DNA from: Actinomycetota bacterium
Lineage (GTDB): Bacteria > Actinomycetota > Acidimicrobiia > Acidimicrobiales > Iamiaceae
Direction of reading: 5' to 3'
Assembly: GCA_016185275.1 (NCBI GenBank)
Contig: JACPNX010000028.1
Coordinates: forward strand, 1 to 45,844
Length of the DNA: 45,844 bases
Part shown: positions 31,128-40,341 of the stretch, piece by piece
Position numbering within the stretch: position 1 is the first letter of the stretch
Layout of the letters: every line of letters begins with the position of its first letter
Translations under genes and position numbers: made by a program
Notes under the pieces: generated by a model
What the model saw: only the letters and a program-made list of their open reading frames with translations
Databases searched by the model: none
Told to the model about the DNA's origin: nothing

Positions 31128-32858
31128 CTACCTCCCCTTCCCGGCGTTCCCGCCGGCGCCCGCGACGGCCAGGCGCCGCCGCAGCTCATGCTTGTCGACC
31201 TTGCCGCTCGCGTTCAGCGGCAAGGCGTCGACCACCTCCACGTGGCGGGGCACCTTGTAGCCCGCCATGTGGCCGCGGGCCCACGCGATCAGCGCCGCGG
31301 TGTCGACCGTGTGGCCGGCGGCGGGGATGACGAACGCGGCCCCCACCTCTCCCAGGCGGGCGTCGGGCATGCCGACCACCGCGACCTGCGCCACCGCCGG
31401 ATGGTCGAGAAGCAGGTTCTCCACCTCCGCCGGATAGGCGTTGAGCCCGCCCACGATGAACATGTCCTTCTTCCGGTCGGTGATGCGGAGGTTGCCGGCC
31501 GCGTCCATCACGCCGATGTCGCCGGTGTGCAGCCAGCCGCCGGCGTCGACGGCTTCGGCGGTCGCCTCGGGATCCTCGAAGTAGCCGAGCATCACGTTGA
31601 AGCCCCGCACCAGGACCTCTCCGGCCTCGCCCCGGGGCCGCTCGTGGCCACCATCGTCGACCACGCGCACCTCGACCCCCGGGATGGCCCGCCCGGAGGT
31701 GGAGGCGATGACGTCGACACTGTCGCTGCGCCGGGTCGCCGTGGCGAACCCGCAGCACTCGGTCAGCCCGTAGGCGGTCAGGACCGTCTCGAAGCCGAGC
31801 TCCGCCCGCATCCGTCGCACCAGCGCGCTGGGGATCGTGGCCGCGCCGGTGACCGCCAGGCGCAGCCCGGCCGCCGCCGCCCGTTCCCTGGCCGGATGGT
31901 CGAGGATCGACTGGTACAGGGTGGGCGGGCCCGGGAGCACCGTGATGCGCTCCCGCTCGATGGCGCCGACGGTGGCGTCGACGTCGAACACCGGCAGGGG
32001 CACCATCGTCGCCCCCGCCATCAGGCAGGCGAGGACGCCCGCCTTGTACCCGAAGGTGTGCGACATCGGGTTGACCAGCAGGTAGCGGTCACCCTCCACC
32101 AGGCCCACCACGTCCACCCAGGTGCGGAAGGTGCGGAGACTCTGGCCGTGGGTGACCACGACACCTTTGGGCCGGCCGGTGGTGCCCGAGGTGAACATGA
32201 CGTCGCTGATGTCGCCGGGCGCCGCGGCCTCGACCCGCCGCTCCACCTCGGCCGCAGGCACCGCCTCGCCCGCGGCGAGGAAGCGGCTCCACGGCACGCG
32301 TCGCCAGGCTGCGCCGGTCACCGCCGGCGCCGTGCCGGGCTCGGTGCCCGGCTCGGTGCCCGGCGCGGTGCTGCGCTCGGCACCCGACTCGAGCACGACC
32401 ACGGCCTCGAGGTCGGGCAGATCGTGACCGTCGAGCATCTCGGGGTACCGGGTGCCGAGCAGCTCGCCGACGACCACCACCATCCGGGTCCGGCTGCGGC
32501 GCAGGATGTCGGCGACCTCGGTGCCCTTGTAGCGGGTGCTCAGCGGCACCAGGACGCCGCCCGCGGCCACGAGCCCCAGCGCGGCGACGATCCACTCGTG
32601 ACCGTTCGGCGCCCAGAGCCCGGCCCGGTCGCCCGGCTCGATCCCCGCCGCCACGTAGGCCCGCGTGGCGGCGTCGACGCGCCCGTCGAGGTCGGTCCAC
32701 GACAGGCGCGTGGTGCCGTCGACGACCGCCTCCGCGCCTCCGAAGCGCGCGGCAGCGGAGCGGGTGAGCGCAGGGATGCTGGCCCACTGAAGCGGCTCGG
32801 GCGCCGGCGTCGCGGGCGTCGACGGCGTCGCCGGCGGGGGCTGCGTGCCGGTGCTCAC
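31128..32858 (-). CDS. fadD3: Acyl-CoA synthetase FadD3-like (HIP-CoA ligase)
   Basis: A 576-residue AMP-forming ligase. P-loop-like motif FTSGTTGRPKGVVVTH; LTAYGLTE; GGWLHTGDIG; RITDRKKDMFIVGGLNAYP; catalytic Lys in LPLNASGKVDK. Segments NPMSHTFGYKAGVLACL and ITVLPGPPTLYQSILDHPAR closely follow M. tuberculosis FadD3 (Rv3561), which activates HIP with CoA. It is about 70 residues longer than FadD3: a Pro/Thr-rich N-terminus and a GTEP repeat insert near residue 165 account for this. The GTG at 32858 is one base from the upstream SDR stop. Confidence 0.88.
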   Translation of the reverse strand: MSTGTQPPPATPSTPATPAPEPLQWASIPALTRSAAARFGGAEAVVDGTTRLSWTDLDGRVDAATRAYVAAGIEPGDRAGLWAPNGHEWIVAALGLVAAGGVLVPLSTRYKGTEVADILRRSRTRMVVVVGELLGTRYPEMLDGHDLPDLEAVVVLESGAERSTAPGTEPGTEPGTAPAVTGAAWRRVPWSRFLAAGEAVPAAEVERRVEAAAPGDISDVMFTSGTTGRPKGVVVTHGQSLRTFRTWVDVVGLVEGDRYLLVNPMSHTFGYKAGVLACLMAGATMVPLPVFDVDATVGAIERERITVLPGPPTLYQSILDHPARERAAAAGLRLAVTGAATIPSALVRRMRAELGFETVLTAYGLTECCGFATATRRSDSVDVIASTSGRAIPGVEVRVVDDGGHERPRGEAGEVLVRGFNVMLGYFEDPEATAEAVDAGGWLHTGDIGVMDAAGNLRITDRKKDMFIVGGLNAYPAEVENLLLDHPAVAQVAVVGMPDARLGEVGAAFVIPAAGHTVDTAALIAWARGHMAGYKVPRHVEVVDALPLNASGKVDKHELRRRLAVAGAGGNAGKGR

Positions 32859-32859
32859 C

Positions 32860-33804
32860 TCAGCGCGCCCCGTACACCTGCAGCGGAGGCTCGGCCTTGG
32901 CCAGCAGCTCTTCGACCACCGGGCCCAGCTCGCGCGGCTCCCACCGTGCCCCCTTGTCGGCCTCGGGGCCGTGGCGCCAGCCTTCGGCGAGCGCCACGCG
33001 GCCGCCGTCGACCTCGAACACCCGGCCGGTCACGTGCGCGGACGCCGGCCCGGCCAGCCACGCCACGAGCGGCGACACGTTCTCCGGGGCCATGGCGTCG
33101 AAGCGGCCCGGCTCCGGTGCGGCCATGGTGTCGGCGAACGCGGTCTCGGTCATGCGCGTCCGTGCGGCGGGGGCGATGGCGTTGGCCGTGACGCCGTAGC
33201 GGGCCAGCTCGGCCGCCTGCACCAGGGTGAGACCCACGATGGCCGCCTTGGCCGCGCTGTACGCGGCCTGGCCCACCGAGCCGAGCAGCCCGGCGCCCGA
33301 GGTCGTGTTCACGATGCGGGCATCGACGGGCTCCCCGGCCTTGGCCTGGTCCCGCCAGTACGCGGCGGCATGGCGGGCCACCGCGAAGTGCCCCCGCAGA
33401 TGGACCCGCACCACCGCGTCCCACTCCTGCTCGGTGGTGGTCACGAACATGCGGTCGCGCAGGACACCGGCGTTGTTGACGACCACGTCGAGGCGGCCGA
33501 ACGCGTCCAGCGCGGTGGCGACCAGCCGGGCCGCGCCGTCCCAGTCGGCGACGTCGTCGTCGTTGGCGACGGCCCGGCCGCCGGCCGCCTCGATGGCGGC
33601 CACCACCTCGGCGGCGGGCGACGGACCGGCCGGGCTGCCGTCGAGCGCGACGCCCCGGTCGTTCACCACGACCGCGGCGCCCTGGCGGGCAAGCTCCATG
33701 GCGTGGGCGCGACCCAGGCCCCGCCCCGCACCCGTCACCACGGCGACCCGGCCCGCGCAGAGGGCCCCGCCGCGCCCGGCGGTTGAGGCGTCGGCGGGGC
33801 TCAC
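32860..33804 (-). CDS. SDR oxidoreductase, Rv3548c-like
   Basis: A 314-residue SDR. VVTGAGRGLGRAHAMELARQ, VVVNDRGVALDGSPAG, VNNAGVLRDRMFVTT, INTTSGAGLLGSVGQ-like catalytic Ser region, YSAAKAA, ARYGVTANAIAPAARTRMTE and the C-terminal KGARWEPRELGPVVEELLAK closely follow M. tuberculosis Rv3548c of the HIP-degradation regulon. The larger hydroxyacyl-dehydrogenase subgroup explains the C-terminal extension. GTG at 33804 is the preferred start; a longer 5' extension has low-complexity character. Its specific reaction is not established. Confidence 0.85.
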   Translation of the reverse strand: MSPADASTAGRGGALCAGRVAVVTGAGRGLGRAHAMELARQGAAVVVNDRGVALDGSPAGPSPAAEVVAAIEAAGGRAVANDDDVADWDGAARLVATALDAFGRLDVVVNNAGVLRDRMFVTTTEQEWDAVVRVHLRGHFAVARHAAAYWRDQAKAGEPVDARIVNTTSGAGLLGSVGQAAYSAAKAAIVGLTLVQAAELARYGVTANAIAPAARTRMTETAFADTMAAPEPGRFDAMAPENVSPLVAWLAGPASAHVTGRVFEVDGGRVALAEGWRHGPEADKGARWEPRELGPVVEELLAKAEPPLQVYGAR

Positions 33805-33895
33805 GCCGGCATGCTGGCACCGACACCGAACGGCAGCGGGCCGCACGTGCCGGCCAGCGGGACAGGTTCGGGGCGCCACGTCGAGCGGACCCGAT

Positions 33896-34753
33896 TCAGT
33901 CGCCGCCACCCGGATCGAGCCACCGCATGGCGTCGTCCAGCGCCCGCCGCACCTCGTCGCCCGGGGCCGAGGGAAGGCGCAGCACGCACTCGGTCACACC
34001 CGCGGCCCGGTGGTGGTCCAGCTTGCCCGGGCCGGGCAGCACGCCGATCGGCACGACGTGCAGGGATGCGGGGTCCCGGCCGGCGTCCGCCACGGCCTGG
34101 CGCAGTGCGGGCAGCTCGGCGCCGATGCCGGCACCGCCGATGGGCATCCACCCGTCGGCCCACTCGGCGATGTGGGCGAACAGCGCGGGCCCGGCGCCGC
34201 CGCCGACCAGGACCCGGGGGCGGGGTTGCTGCACCGGCTTGGGCCACGCCCAGCTCGGGCTCAGGTGCACGTGGTCGCCGTGGAACTCGGCCACCTCGTC
34301 ACGCCAGAGCGCCTGGGCCGCGAGCATGTGCTCGCGCACGACCGCTCGCCGCTCACCGAACGCGACGCCGTGGTCACGCAGCTCCTCGCGGTTCCAACCG
34401 AACCCGACCCCGAGCACCAGCCGCCCGGCGGCGAGGCGATCGAGGGTGGCCACCGCCTTGGCCCACGCGATCGGATCGTGCTGGGCCGGCAGCGCGACGG
34501 CGGTGCCGAGCAGGATGCGGTCGGTCACGGCCGCGGCCGCGGCCAGGGACACGAGCGGGTCGACGACACGGGCGTAGCCCTCGTCGAGCGTGTCGCCGCC
34601 GGCGGGCGGTGGCGTCTCCCGGCTGACCGGGATGTGGGTGTGCTCCGGGACGTAGAGCGAGTGGAACCCGCGCTCCTCGGCGGCCACGGCCAGCTCGTGG
34701 ACCGGCATGGCCCGGTCGGTGGCGAACATCGTGACGCCGATGCGCATCGTCAC
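33896..34753 (-). CDS. LLM-class flavoprotein, probably F420-dependent
   Basis: A 285-residue luciferase-like TIM barrel of the F420-dependent subgroup. RIGVTMFATDRAMPVHELA; YVPEHTHIPVSRETPPP (typical of this subgroup); ILLGTAVALPAQHDP; LVLGVGFGWNREELRDHG; PRVLVGGGAGPALF; EWADGWMPIGG. F420 use is inferred from subgroup motifs. A similar gene (Rv3520c) is in the M. tuberculosis cholesterol regulon. Start GTG 34753 or ATG 34747. It lies 36 bases after the hydratase-like gene in the same operon. The substrate could be a steroid ring enone, but this is a guess. Confidence 0.82.
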   Translation of the reverse strand: MTMRIGVTMFATDRAMPVHELAVAAEERGFHSLYVPEHTHIPVSRETPPPAGGDTLDEGYARVVDPLVSLAAAAAVTDRILLGTAVALPAQHDPIAWAKAVATLDRLAAGRLVLGVGFGWNREELRDHGVAFGERRAVVREHMLAAQALWRDEVAEFHGDHVHLSPSWAWPKPVQQPRPRVLVGGGAGPALFAHIAEWADGWMPIGGAGIGAELPALRQAVADAGRDPASLHVVPIGVLPGPGKLDHHRAAGVTECVLRLPSAPGDEVRRALDDAMRWLDPGGGD

Positions 34754-34789
34754 CCGCCGTTCAAGGGCCGGCCGGACCCGGCCCCGGGT

Positions 34790-35413
34790 TCACCGGCGAA
34801 CCCGCAGCGGCACGTCGCCGAGGTGGGCGAAGCTGGCCCGCACCGAGCGAGCGCCTGGGGGCAGGGCGACCGGGTCGAGCAGCGGGCCGCACCACACGGC
34901 GGAGGCCGGGGTGACCCGGTCACCGCGGCGCTCGGCTGCGGTCACCGCCTGGGCCACCGCGGCGGCCGGGTGACCGCCGGCCGAGGCGGCGCCGGCGGCC
35001 GTGCCCACCTGCACCCCGTCGATGTCGAACAGCACTCCGGTGAGACCGAGGTCGAGCCCGGCCGGAGCCAGACATCGCCGGCCGACCACCACGCCGGCCA
35101 GGTCATGGCCGTCGAGGAGCGCCACCGCGCCGAACACCGCGTCGAGGAGCGCAGCCGCGTGGAGAGCGGTCGCCGGGCGCGGCGCCCCGGAGGTGCCGTT
35201 CCCGCCCGGCGGTGCGCCCAGCCGGGCGACGAAGCCGGGTGACACGCGCGGTGCCGCCAATGGTTCGACGTCGAACGGTTCTTCGATCGGGTGGAGAAGC
35301 TCGGGTGGCAGCAGGAGAGCTCCGGCGCCGCCGTCGTCACCGTCGTCCCGGGCGTCCCTTTCGTCCCGGGCGGCCCCGCCCGGGTTGCCCGTGGTGCTCG
35401 GCCCGCCGATCAC
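34790..35413 (-). CDS. Half-size 2-keto-4-pentenoate hydratase-like paralogue
   Basis: A protein of about 207 residues whose C-terminal half follows the HsaE/MhpD fold: [20 protein letters not shown] corresponds to the GA-VGNPA region, [20 protein letters not shown] to the long helix, and [20 protein letters not shown] to the final strands. The N-terminal part is short and low-complexity (acidic Asp/Glu/Gly run), and the metal-ligand Glu residues of the hydratase (PRVEIEVAF region in HsaE) are not visible. It is probably inactive or has a changed function. GTG at 35413 overlaps the hsaF stop (GTGA). Confidence 0.6.
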   Translation of the reverse strand: MIGGPSTTGNPGGAARDERDARDDGDDGGAGALLLPPELLHPIEEPFDVEPLAAPRVSPGFVARLGAPPGGNGTSGAPRPATALHAAALLDAVFGAVALLDGHDLAGVVVGRRCLAPAGLDLGLTGVLFDIDGVQVGTAAGAASAGGHPAAAVAQAVTAAERRGDRVTPASAVWCGPLLDPVALPPGARSVRASFAHLGDVPLRVRR

Positions 35414-36480
35414 CGGGCGGCGGCCACGGCGCCGGCCCCGGGCGACCGGGCGGCGAGGCCCACCGCGATGTCGATGATCTGGTCCTCCTGGCCGCCGACG
35501 AGCTTGCGGCGCCCGCACTCGAGGAGGATGTCCGCACCCGACACGCCGTAGCGCTCGGCGGCCCGGTAGGCGTGGCGCAGGAACGACGAGTACACCCCGG
35601 CGTATCCCATGATCAGCGCCAGCCGGTCGAGCTTGCACTCGCCGTCCATGACGGGGCGGACCACGTCCTCGGCGGCGTCGATGGCCGCGAGCACGTCGAT
35701 GCCGGTGCGGATCCCGAGCTTCTCGCACACCGCGGCGAGCGCCTCGGTGGGGGTGTTGCCGGCGCCGGCGCCGAAGCGGCGGGTGCAGCCGTCGATCTGC
35801 GTGGCCCCGGCGCGGATGGCGAACACCGTGTTGGCGATGCCGAGGGCGAGGTTCTCGTGGCCGTGGAAGCCAACCTCGACGCGCTCGCCGCCCGGACCGC
35901 GCCCGCCAAGCGCGGCCAGCACCGCGGCCACCCGGTCGCTCACCTCCTCGAGCACCATGGCACCGGCGGAGTCGACGACGTACACGCACTGGCATCCCGC
36001 CTCGGCCATGATCACCGCCTGGTCGGCCAGCACCTCAGGCGGTTGGCTGTGGGCCATCATCAGGAACCCGACCGTCTCCAAGCGAAGGTCGCGGGCCAGG
36101 CCGAAGTGCTGGATGGCGATGTCGGCCTCGGTGCAGTGGGTGGCGATGCGGATCACGGCCACGCCGGTGTCGGCGAGGAAGCGGACGTCGTCCATCGTCC
36201 CCACGCCGGGCAGCATGAGCGCCGCGATCTTGGCCCGGCGCGCCTCGTCGACGGCCGCCTTCAGCAGCACGCGCTCGTCGACCGCCGAGAAGCCGTAGTT
36301 GAACGACGAGCCGCCGAGGCCGTCGCCGTGGGTCACCTCGATCACGGGCACGCCGGCGCCGTCGAGGGCGCGCACGACCGAGCGGACCATCGTCTCGTCG
36401 AACTGGTGGCCCTTGGCGTGGGAGCCGTCGCGCAGCGACGAGTCGGTGATGCGGATGTCGAGGTCGTCCGAGTGCGGCAT
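35410..36480 (-). CDS. hsaF: HsaF-like 4-hydroxy-2-oxoacid aldolase
   Basis: A 356-residue HMG-CoA-lyase-like aldolase. [18 protein letters not shown] carries the Arg-Asp pair of the active site; [16 protein letters not shown] carries the metal-binding Hx[18 protein letters not shown] follows. It cleaves 4-hydroxy-2-oxohexanoate to pyruvate and propanal. The aldehyde is channelled to HsaG, with which it forms a complex. The ATG at 36480 overlaps the hsaG stop (TGATG). Gene order hsaE-hsaG-hsaF is as in other steroid clusters. Confidence 0.92.
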   Translation of the reverse strand: MPHSDDLDIRITDSSLRDGSHAKGHQFDETMVRSVVRALDGAGVPVIEVTHGDGLGGSSFNYGFSAVDERVLLKAAVDEARRAKIAALMLPGVGTMDDVRFLADTGVAVIRIATHCTEADIAIQHFGLARDLRLETVGFLMMAHSQPPEVLADQAVIMAEAGCQCVYVVDSAGAMVLEEVSDRVAAVLAALGGRGPGGERVEVGFHGHENLALGIANTVFAIRAGATQIDGCTRRFGAGAGNTPTEALAAVCEKLGIRTGIDVLAAIDAAEDVVRPVMDGECKLDRLALIMGYAGVYSSFLRHAYRAAERYGVSGADILLECGRRKLVGGQEDQIIDIAVGLAARSPGAGAVAAAR

Positions 36481-37382
36481 CAGGCCGTCACCTCCGCTCG
36501 TGGGGCGGCGGCCATGGCCTCGCCGACCTTGGCCGCCGCGGCCGTCATGATGTCGAGGTTGCCGGAGTACGGCGGCAGGTAGTCGCCGGCTCCTTCGACC
36601 TCGACGAAGATCGCCACCCGCGCGTAGCCGCCCCCGGGTGGGGCCGGGTCGAACTGCGGGCGCTGGGTCAACCGGTAGCCGGGCACGTAGGAGCGCACCT
36701 CGGCGACGACCTCGTCCACCGACGTCTCGATGGCGCGCTCGTCGGCGTCGTCGGGGACGGCGCAGAAGATGGTGTCGCGCATGATCAGCGGCGGCTCCGC
36801 CGGGTTCAACACGATGATGGCCTTGCCCCGCTCGGCGCCACCGAGCACCTCGACGGCCGAAGCGGTGGTGCGGGTGAACTCGTCGATGTTGTGGCGGGTG
36901 CCCGGTCCGGCCGAGCGCGACGCCACCGTGGCGACGATCTCGGCGTAGGGCACGGGCACGACCCGCGACACGGCGTGGACCATGGGGATGGTGGCCTGGC
37001 CCCCGCAGGTCACCATGTTCACGTTCATGGCCCCGAGGTGCTCGTGCAGGTTCACGGGCGGGATGACGTAGGGCCCGACGGCGGCGGGAGTGAGGTCGAC
37101 CGCCCGGATGCCGGCCGCCAGGTAGCGGGGCGCGTTGGCCGCGTGGATGGCGGCGGACGTCGCCTCGAAGACCACCTCGGGGAGATCGGGCCGGGCGAGC
37201 AGCCAGTCCACGCCCTCGGCCGACGCCTCCACGCCGTTGGCGCGGGCCAGCGCGAGCCCCTCGCTGGCCGGGTCGACGCCCACGACGTAGCGCAGGTCGA
37301 GCACGCCGGAGCGCAGGAGCTTGAACATGAGGTCGGTGCCGATGTTGCCGGACCCCACGATGGCCGCCGGTGTGGTCGTCAT
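36480..37382 (-). CDS. hsaG: HsaG-like acylating propionaldehyde dehydrogenase
   Basis: A 300-residue CoA-acylating aldehyde dehydrogenase of the DmpF/BphJ type. NAD motif [18 protein letters not shown]; catalytic Cys126 in [38 protein letters not shown]; and a C-terminal Gly-rich [10 protein letters not shown]. It converts propanal from HsaF to propionyl-CoA. The ATG at 37382 follows GAGG. It is separated from hsaE by about 58 bases that hold a short tandem repeat. Confidence 0.92.
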   Translation of the reverse strand: MTTTPAAIVGSGNIGTDLMFKLLRSGVLDLRYVVGVDPASEGLALARANGVEASAEGVDWLLARPDLPEVVFEATSAAIHAANAPRYLAAGIRAVDLTPAAVGPYVIPPVNLHEHLGAMNVNMVTCGGQATIPMVHAVSRVVPVPYAEIVATVASRSAGPGTRHNIDEFTRTTASAVEVLGGAERGKAIIVLNPAEPPLIMRDTIFCAVPDDADERAIETSVDEVVAEVRSYVPGYRLTQRPQFDPAPPGGGYARVAIFVEVEGAGDYLPPYSGNLDIMTAAAAKVGEAMAAAPRAEVTA

Positions 37383-37401
37383 GGTTCGTTCCTCTCGTGG
37401 C

Positions 37402-37443
37402 GGTCGGGTCAGCTGGTGGTCGGGTCAGGTGGTGGTCGGGTCA
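37402..37443. repeat. 16-bp period repeat between hsaG and hsaE
   Basis: GGTCGGGTCA occurs at 37402-37411, 37418-37427 and 37434-37443, a 16-base period; the third copy contains the hsaE stop. It fills most of the hsaE-hsaG gap. Confidence 0.8.
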
Positions 37444-38223
37444 GGTGAAGCAGGCGGAGACGGCGCCGAGCCGGTCGAACTCGGCGGTCACGGCGTCGCC
37501 GGGCGCCACGGGGATCATCCGGGTGCAGCTCCCCGGCATGATCACGTGGCCGGCTTCGAGCGCGACGCCGAAGGCGGCGACCTTGTTGGCCAGCCACGCC
37601 ACCGCCACGGCGGGGTTGCCGAGCACGGCGCCCGACGCGCCGGTCTCGCGCAGCTCGCCGTTCGAGCGCAGCGTGGCGCCGATGAGGCGGACGTCGACGT
37701 CGGTCAGGCGGGTGGGGGAGCCGCCGAGCACGACCGCGCCCGACGACGCGTTGTCGGCGATCGTGTCGGGCAGGGCGATGCGCCAGTCGGCGATGCGGCT
37801 GTCGACGATCTCGAGCGACGGCAGGACGAACTCGGTGGCCCGGATCACGTCGGCCACGGTGACCCCCGGGCCCACCAGTGGGCGGCCGAGGACGAAGGCG
37901 ACCTCGATCTCGACGCGTGGCTGGCAGAACCGCTCGACGGCCACGGCGTCGGACTCGTGCAGGAACATGCTGGCCAGCAGGTGCCCGTAGTCGGGCTCGT
38001 GGACGCCGAGCATGCGCTGCATGGCCTTGGCCGACAGGCCCACCTTGTGGCCCTCCACGGTGTCACCGCCGGCGAGGCGGCGGCTGATCCCCTCGAGCTG
38101 GATCTCGTAGGCGGCGGTGACGTCGAGGTCGGCGAACGTCTCAGTGAGCGGCGCGATCGGGGCCCGCTCGGCCTGCGCCCGGGCCAGAGCGTCGGCGGCG
38201 GCCTGGAGGTCGGAGGGGTCCAC
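37441..38223 (-). CDS. hsaE: HsaE-like 2-hydroxypentadienoate hydratase
   Basis: A 260-residue hydratase of the fumarylacetoacetate-hydrolase-related MhpD family. VGLSAKAMQRMLGVHEPDYG; metal-binding Glu cluster in RVEIEVAFVLGRPL; SLEIVDSRIADWRI; GNPAVAVAWLANKVAAFG; VIMPGSCTRMIPVAPGD. It hydrates 2-hydroxyhexa-2,4-dienoate, the product of HsaD, to the substrate of HsaF. GTG at 38223 has no clear ribosome binding site. The half-size gene at 34790-35413 appears to be a degenerate relative. Confidence 0.9.
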   Translation of the reverse strand: MDPSDLQAAADALARAQAERAPIAPLTETFADLDVTAAYEIQLEGISRRLAGGDTVEGHKVGLSAKAMQRMLGVHEPDYGHLLASMFLHESDAVAVERFCQPRVEIEVAFVLGRPLVGPGVTVADVIRATEFVLPSLEIVDSRIADWRIALPDTIADNASSGAVVLGGSPTRLTDVDVRLIGATLRSNGELRETGASGAVLGNPAVAVAWLANKVAAFGVALEAGHVIMPGSCTRMIPVAPGDAVTAEFDRLGAVSACFT

Positions 38224-38284
38224 GGGCGGCGCTGGTGCTCGAAGGGTCGCGGGCAGGTCCGCCGGGTCCGCGGTCGGCCCGGCG

Positions 38285-39514
38285 CTAGCGGCCGGCGCCG
38301 ATGAAGGCCGGCGACTTGGAGGGCGGCACCTCGCCGAGCGGGGTGGCGACCTCGGCGACGGTCGGGCCGAAGCGGGCCGCGAGCGGCGCCAGCGCCTCGA
38401 GGTCGAAGCCGTACACGCCGGCCGCGTTGCCGCCGAGGATGCGGCGCAGCTCGGGCTCGGGCACGTCGTGGAACGCGGCCCGCAGCGCCTCGCGGGTGTA
38501 GGGGGTTGTCCCCTCCTCGTGCGGGAAGTCGGTGCCCCACATGATCTGGTCGTCGCCGAAGTAGCGGCGGTACTTGACCTCGCCGCGGGCCATGAACGAC
38601 GCGCCGAGGTAGCAGTTGCGGGCGAAGTACTCGCTGGGCTTGAGCGACAGGCTCTCGATCACGTCGGTGCCGAACAACGTGGTGGTGCGGTTGTCGGCCG
38701 AGCGCTTCATGTCGGCCACCGTGTAGTCGAGCAGGCCGAGGTCCTGGAGGACCCAGCCGATGCCCTGCTCGGTCCACACCGCCTTGAGGTTCGGGTACCG
38801 CTCGAACACGCCGGCCAGGATCAGGTGGGCCAGGGTGCGGCGGGTCCACCACGTGAACTCCACGAGCATCACGGCCGGCGCCGCGGGCTGGTCCTTGCCC
38901 ACGTCGGGACCACCTGTGCCGGGGTGCTGGCCGAACGGCAGGTCGAGCTCTTCGAGCACGGCCCACAGCGGTTCGTAGCGGGTGTGGAACCACGGCTCGA
39001 CGGCGTGGTTCGGGGGGATGGCGGGGGCGAGGACCCCGGCGATCACGCCCGTCTCCTTGGCCCACCGGATCTCCTCGATGGCGATGTCGAGGTCGTGGGG
39101 GAGGATCTGCAGCAGGCCGCGGCGCTGCTTCGGTGCCCGCCCGCAGAAGTCGACAAGCCAGCGGTTGTGGGCCCGCAGGCCGGCCAGGCGGCGCTCGAAG
39201 TCGTCCCGCGTCCAGGGCAGGCTGGCGAAGCTGTGGATGGTGTCGAAGAACGGCGGGATCGTGTTCGGGAAGACCACCTCGGCTACCACGCCGTCGGCCT
39301 CGAGGTCGGTGCGGCGCCGGTCGCTGTCCCAGTTGCGGGCCGCGGTGGCGTCGACGAGGTCGTCGTACGGGCTCGAGTAGGCCGCGGCCCACGCCTCGAA
39401 CTCGTCGTGCCAGCGGGGCTCGAGGTACGCCTTGTACTCGCGCAGCTCCGCGCCGGCATGCGTGTCCGACGAGATGACCACGTAGCGGTCGATCGTGTCC
39501 CAGGTGCTGCCCAT
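38285..39514 (-). CDS. Metal-dependent amidohydrolase, second copy
   Basis: A 409-residue amidohydrolase-2 family protein. N-terminal metal strand VVISSDTHAGAELREYK; VVAEVVFPNTIPPFFD; LVEFTWWTRRTLAHLILAGV; C-terminal IMWGTDFPHEEGTTPYTREA with the conserved Asp. It differs from the copy at 1808-2992 over most of its length but shares the fold and the (S/T)DFPH motif. It sits between echA20 and hsaE in the large steroid operon, 11 bases after echA20, which argues for a pathway role. Family members hydrolyse or decarboxylate; the substrate is unknown. No counterpart is known to me in the characterised cholesterol pathway. Confidence 0.85.
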   Translation of the reverse strand: MGSTWDTIDRYVVISSDTHAGAELREYKAYLEPRWHDEFEAWAAAYSSPYDDLVDATAARNWDSDRRRTDLEADGVVAEVVFPNTIPPFFDTIHSFASLPWTRDDFERRLAGLRAHNRWLVDFCGRAPKQRRGLLQILPHDLDIAIEEIRWAKETGVIAGVLAPAIPPNHAVEPWFHTRYEPLWAVLEELDLPFGQHPGTGGPDVGKDQPAAPAVMLVEFTWWTRRTLAHLILAGVFERYPNLKAVWTEQGIGWVLQDLGLLDYTVADMKRSADNRTTTLFGTDVIESLSLKPSEYFARNCYLGASFMARGEVKYRRYFGDDQIMWGTDFPHEEGTTPYTREALRAAFHDVPEPELRRILGGNAAGVYGFDLEALAPLAARFGPTVAEVATPLGEVPPSKSPAFIGAGR

Positions 39515-39525
39515 CGACGGCGACC

Positions 39526-40341
39526 CTACGGTCGGCCCGCGGAGCCGGGGTCGGCCCGGTCCCGCTGGACGGGATGCGCTTCGCCGGGCACACCGGCCAC
39601 GAACGCGTCCCGCGCTTCGTCGCCGGCGCCCATGAGGTTGAGCTCGAACGTGTAGCCCTGCTCGAAGCGGTAGCTGCGGCGGACGTCCACCGGGTCGATG
39701 CCGTTGAGGCACTCCTTGGCGGCGCGGATCACCGCGGGCGGCTTGGCCGCGATGGCCCCGGCCACCTCGAACGCGGCGGCGCGCAGGCCGGCGCGGGGCA
39801 CGACCCGCAGCACCGAGCCGAACCGGTGCAGCTCGTCGGCCGTGGCCGTGGCGGCGGTCAGCACCATGGCGCGGGCTTTGAGGCCGGGCACGAGCCGGGC
39901 CAGGTGGGTGGCGGCGCCGAGCGCGCCGCGGTCGACCTCGGGCAGGCCGAAGGTGGCGTCGTCGGCCGCGATGACGACGTCGGCGTTGCCGACCAGGCCG
40001 ATGCCGCCGCCGAGGCAGTATCCGTGCACGGCGACGATCACCGGCACCGCGCACTCGTACACCGCGGCGAACGCCTCGGCGCACCCCCGGTTGGCGCCGA
40101 CGAGCGCGCCGAACCCGGGCGTCGCCTGCAGCTCCTTGATGTCGACCCCCGCGTTGAAGCCCCGGCCCTCGGCCCGCAGCACCACGGCGCGCACGCCGGG
40201 GTCGGCCCCCGCGGCCCGCAGCTCGCCGGCCAACGCGAACCAGCCCGCTACCGGGAGCGCGTTGACCGGCGGGTTGTCGACCACGATCTCGGCGATCCCG
40301 CCGGGGTGGCGGGTCGTGGCGACGATGCGGTCGCCGCTCAC
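39526..40341 (-). CDS. echA20: EchA20-like crotonase (HIP ring hydrolase)
   Basis: A 271-residue crotonase. VDNPPVNALPVAGWFAL; VVLRAEGRGFNAGVDIKELQ; VHGYCLGGGIGLVGNADVVI; FGLPEVDRGALGAATHLARLVP; FEQGYTFELNLMG. These follow M. tuberculosis EchA20 (Rv3550), which opens the last steroid ring of the HIP-CoA derivative. The oxyanion-hole strands (GVDIKE and GGGIGL) are intact. The C-terminus has about 20 extra residues. The GTG at 40341 overlaps the kstD stop (GTGA). EchA20 works before IpdAB, whose genes are not in the window. Confidence 0.9.
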   Translation of the reverse strand: MSGDRIVATTRHPGGIAEIVVDNPPVNALPVAGWFALAGELRAAGADPGVRAVVLRAEGRGFNAGVDIKELQATPGFGALVGANRGCAEAFAAVYECAVPVIVAVHGYCLGGGIGLVGNADVVIAADDATFGLPEVDRGALGAATHLARLVPGLKARAMVLTAATATADELHRFGSVLRVVPRAGLRAAAFEVAGAIAAKPPAVIRAAKECLNGIDPVDVRRSYRFEQGYTFELNLMGAGDEARDAFVAGVPGEAHPVQRDRADPGSAGRP

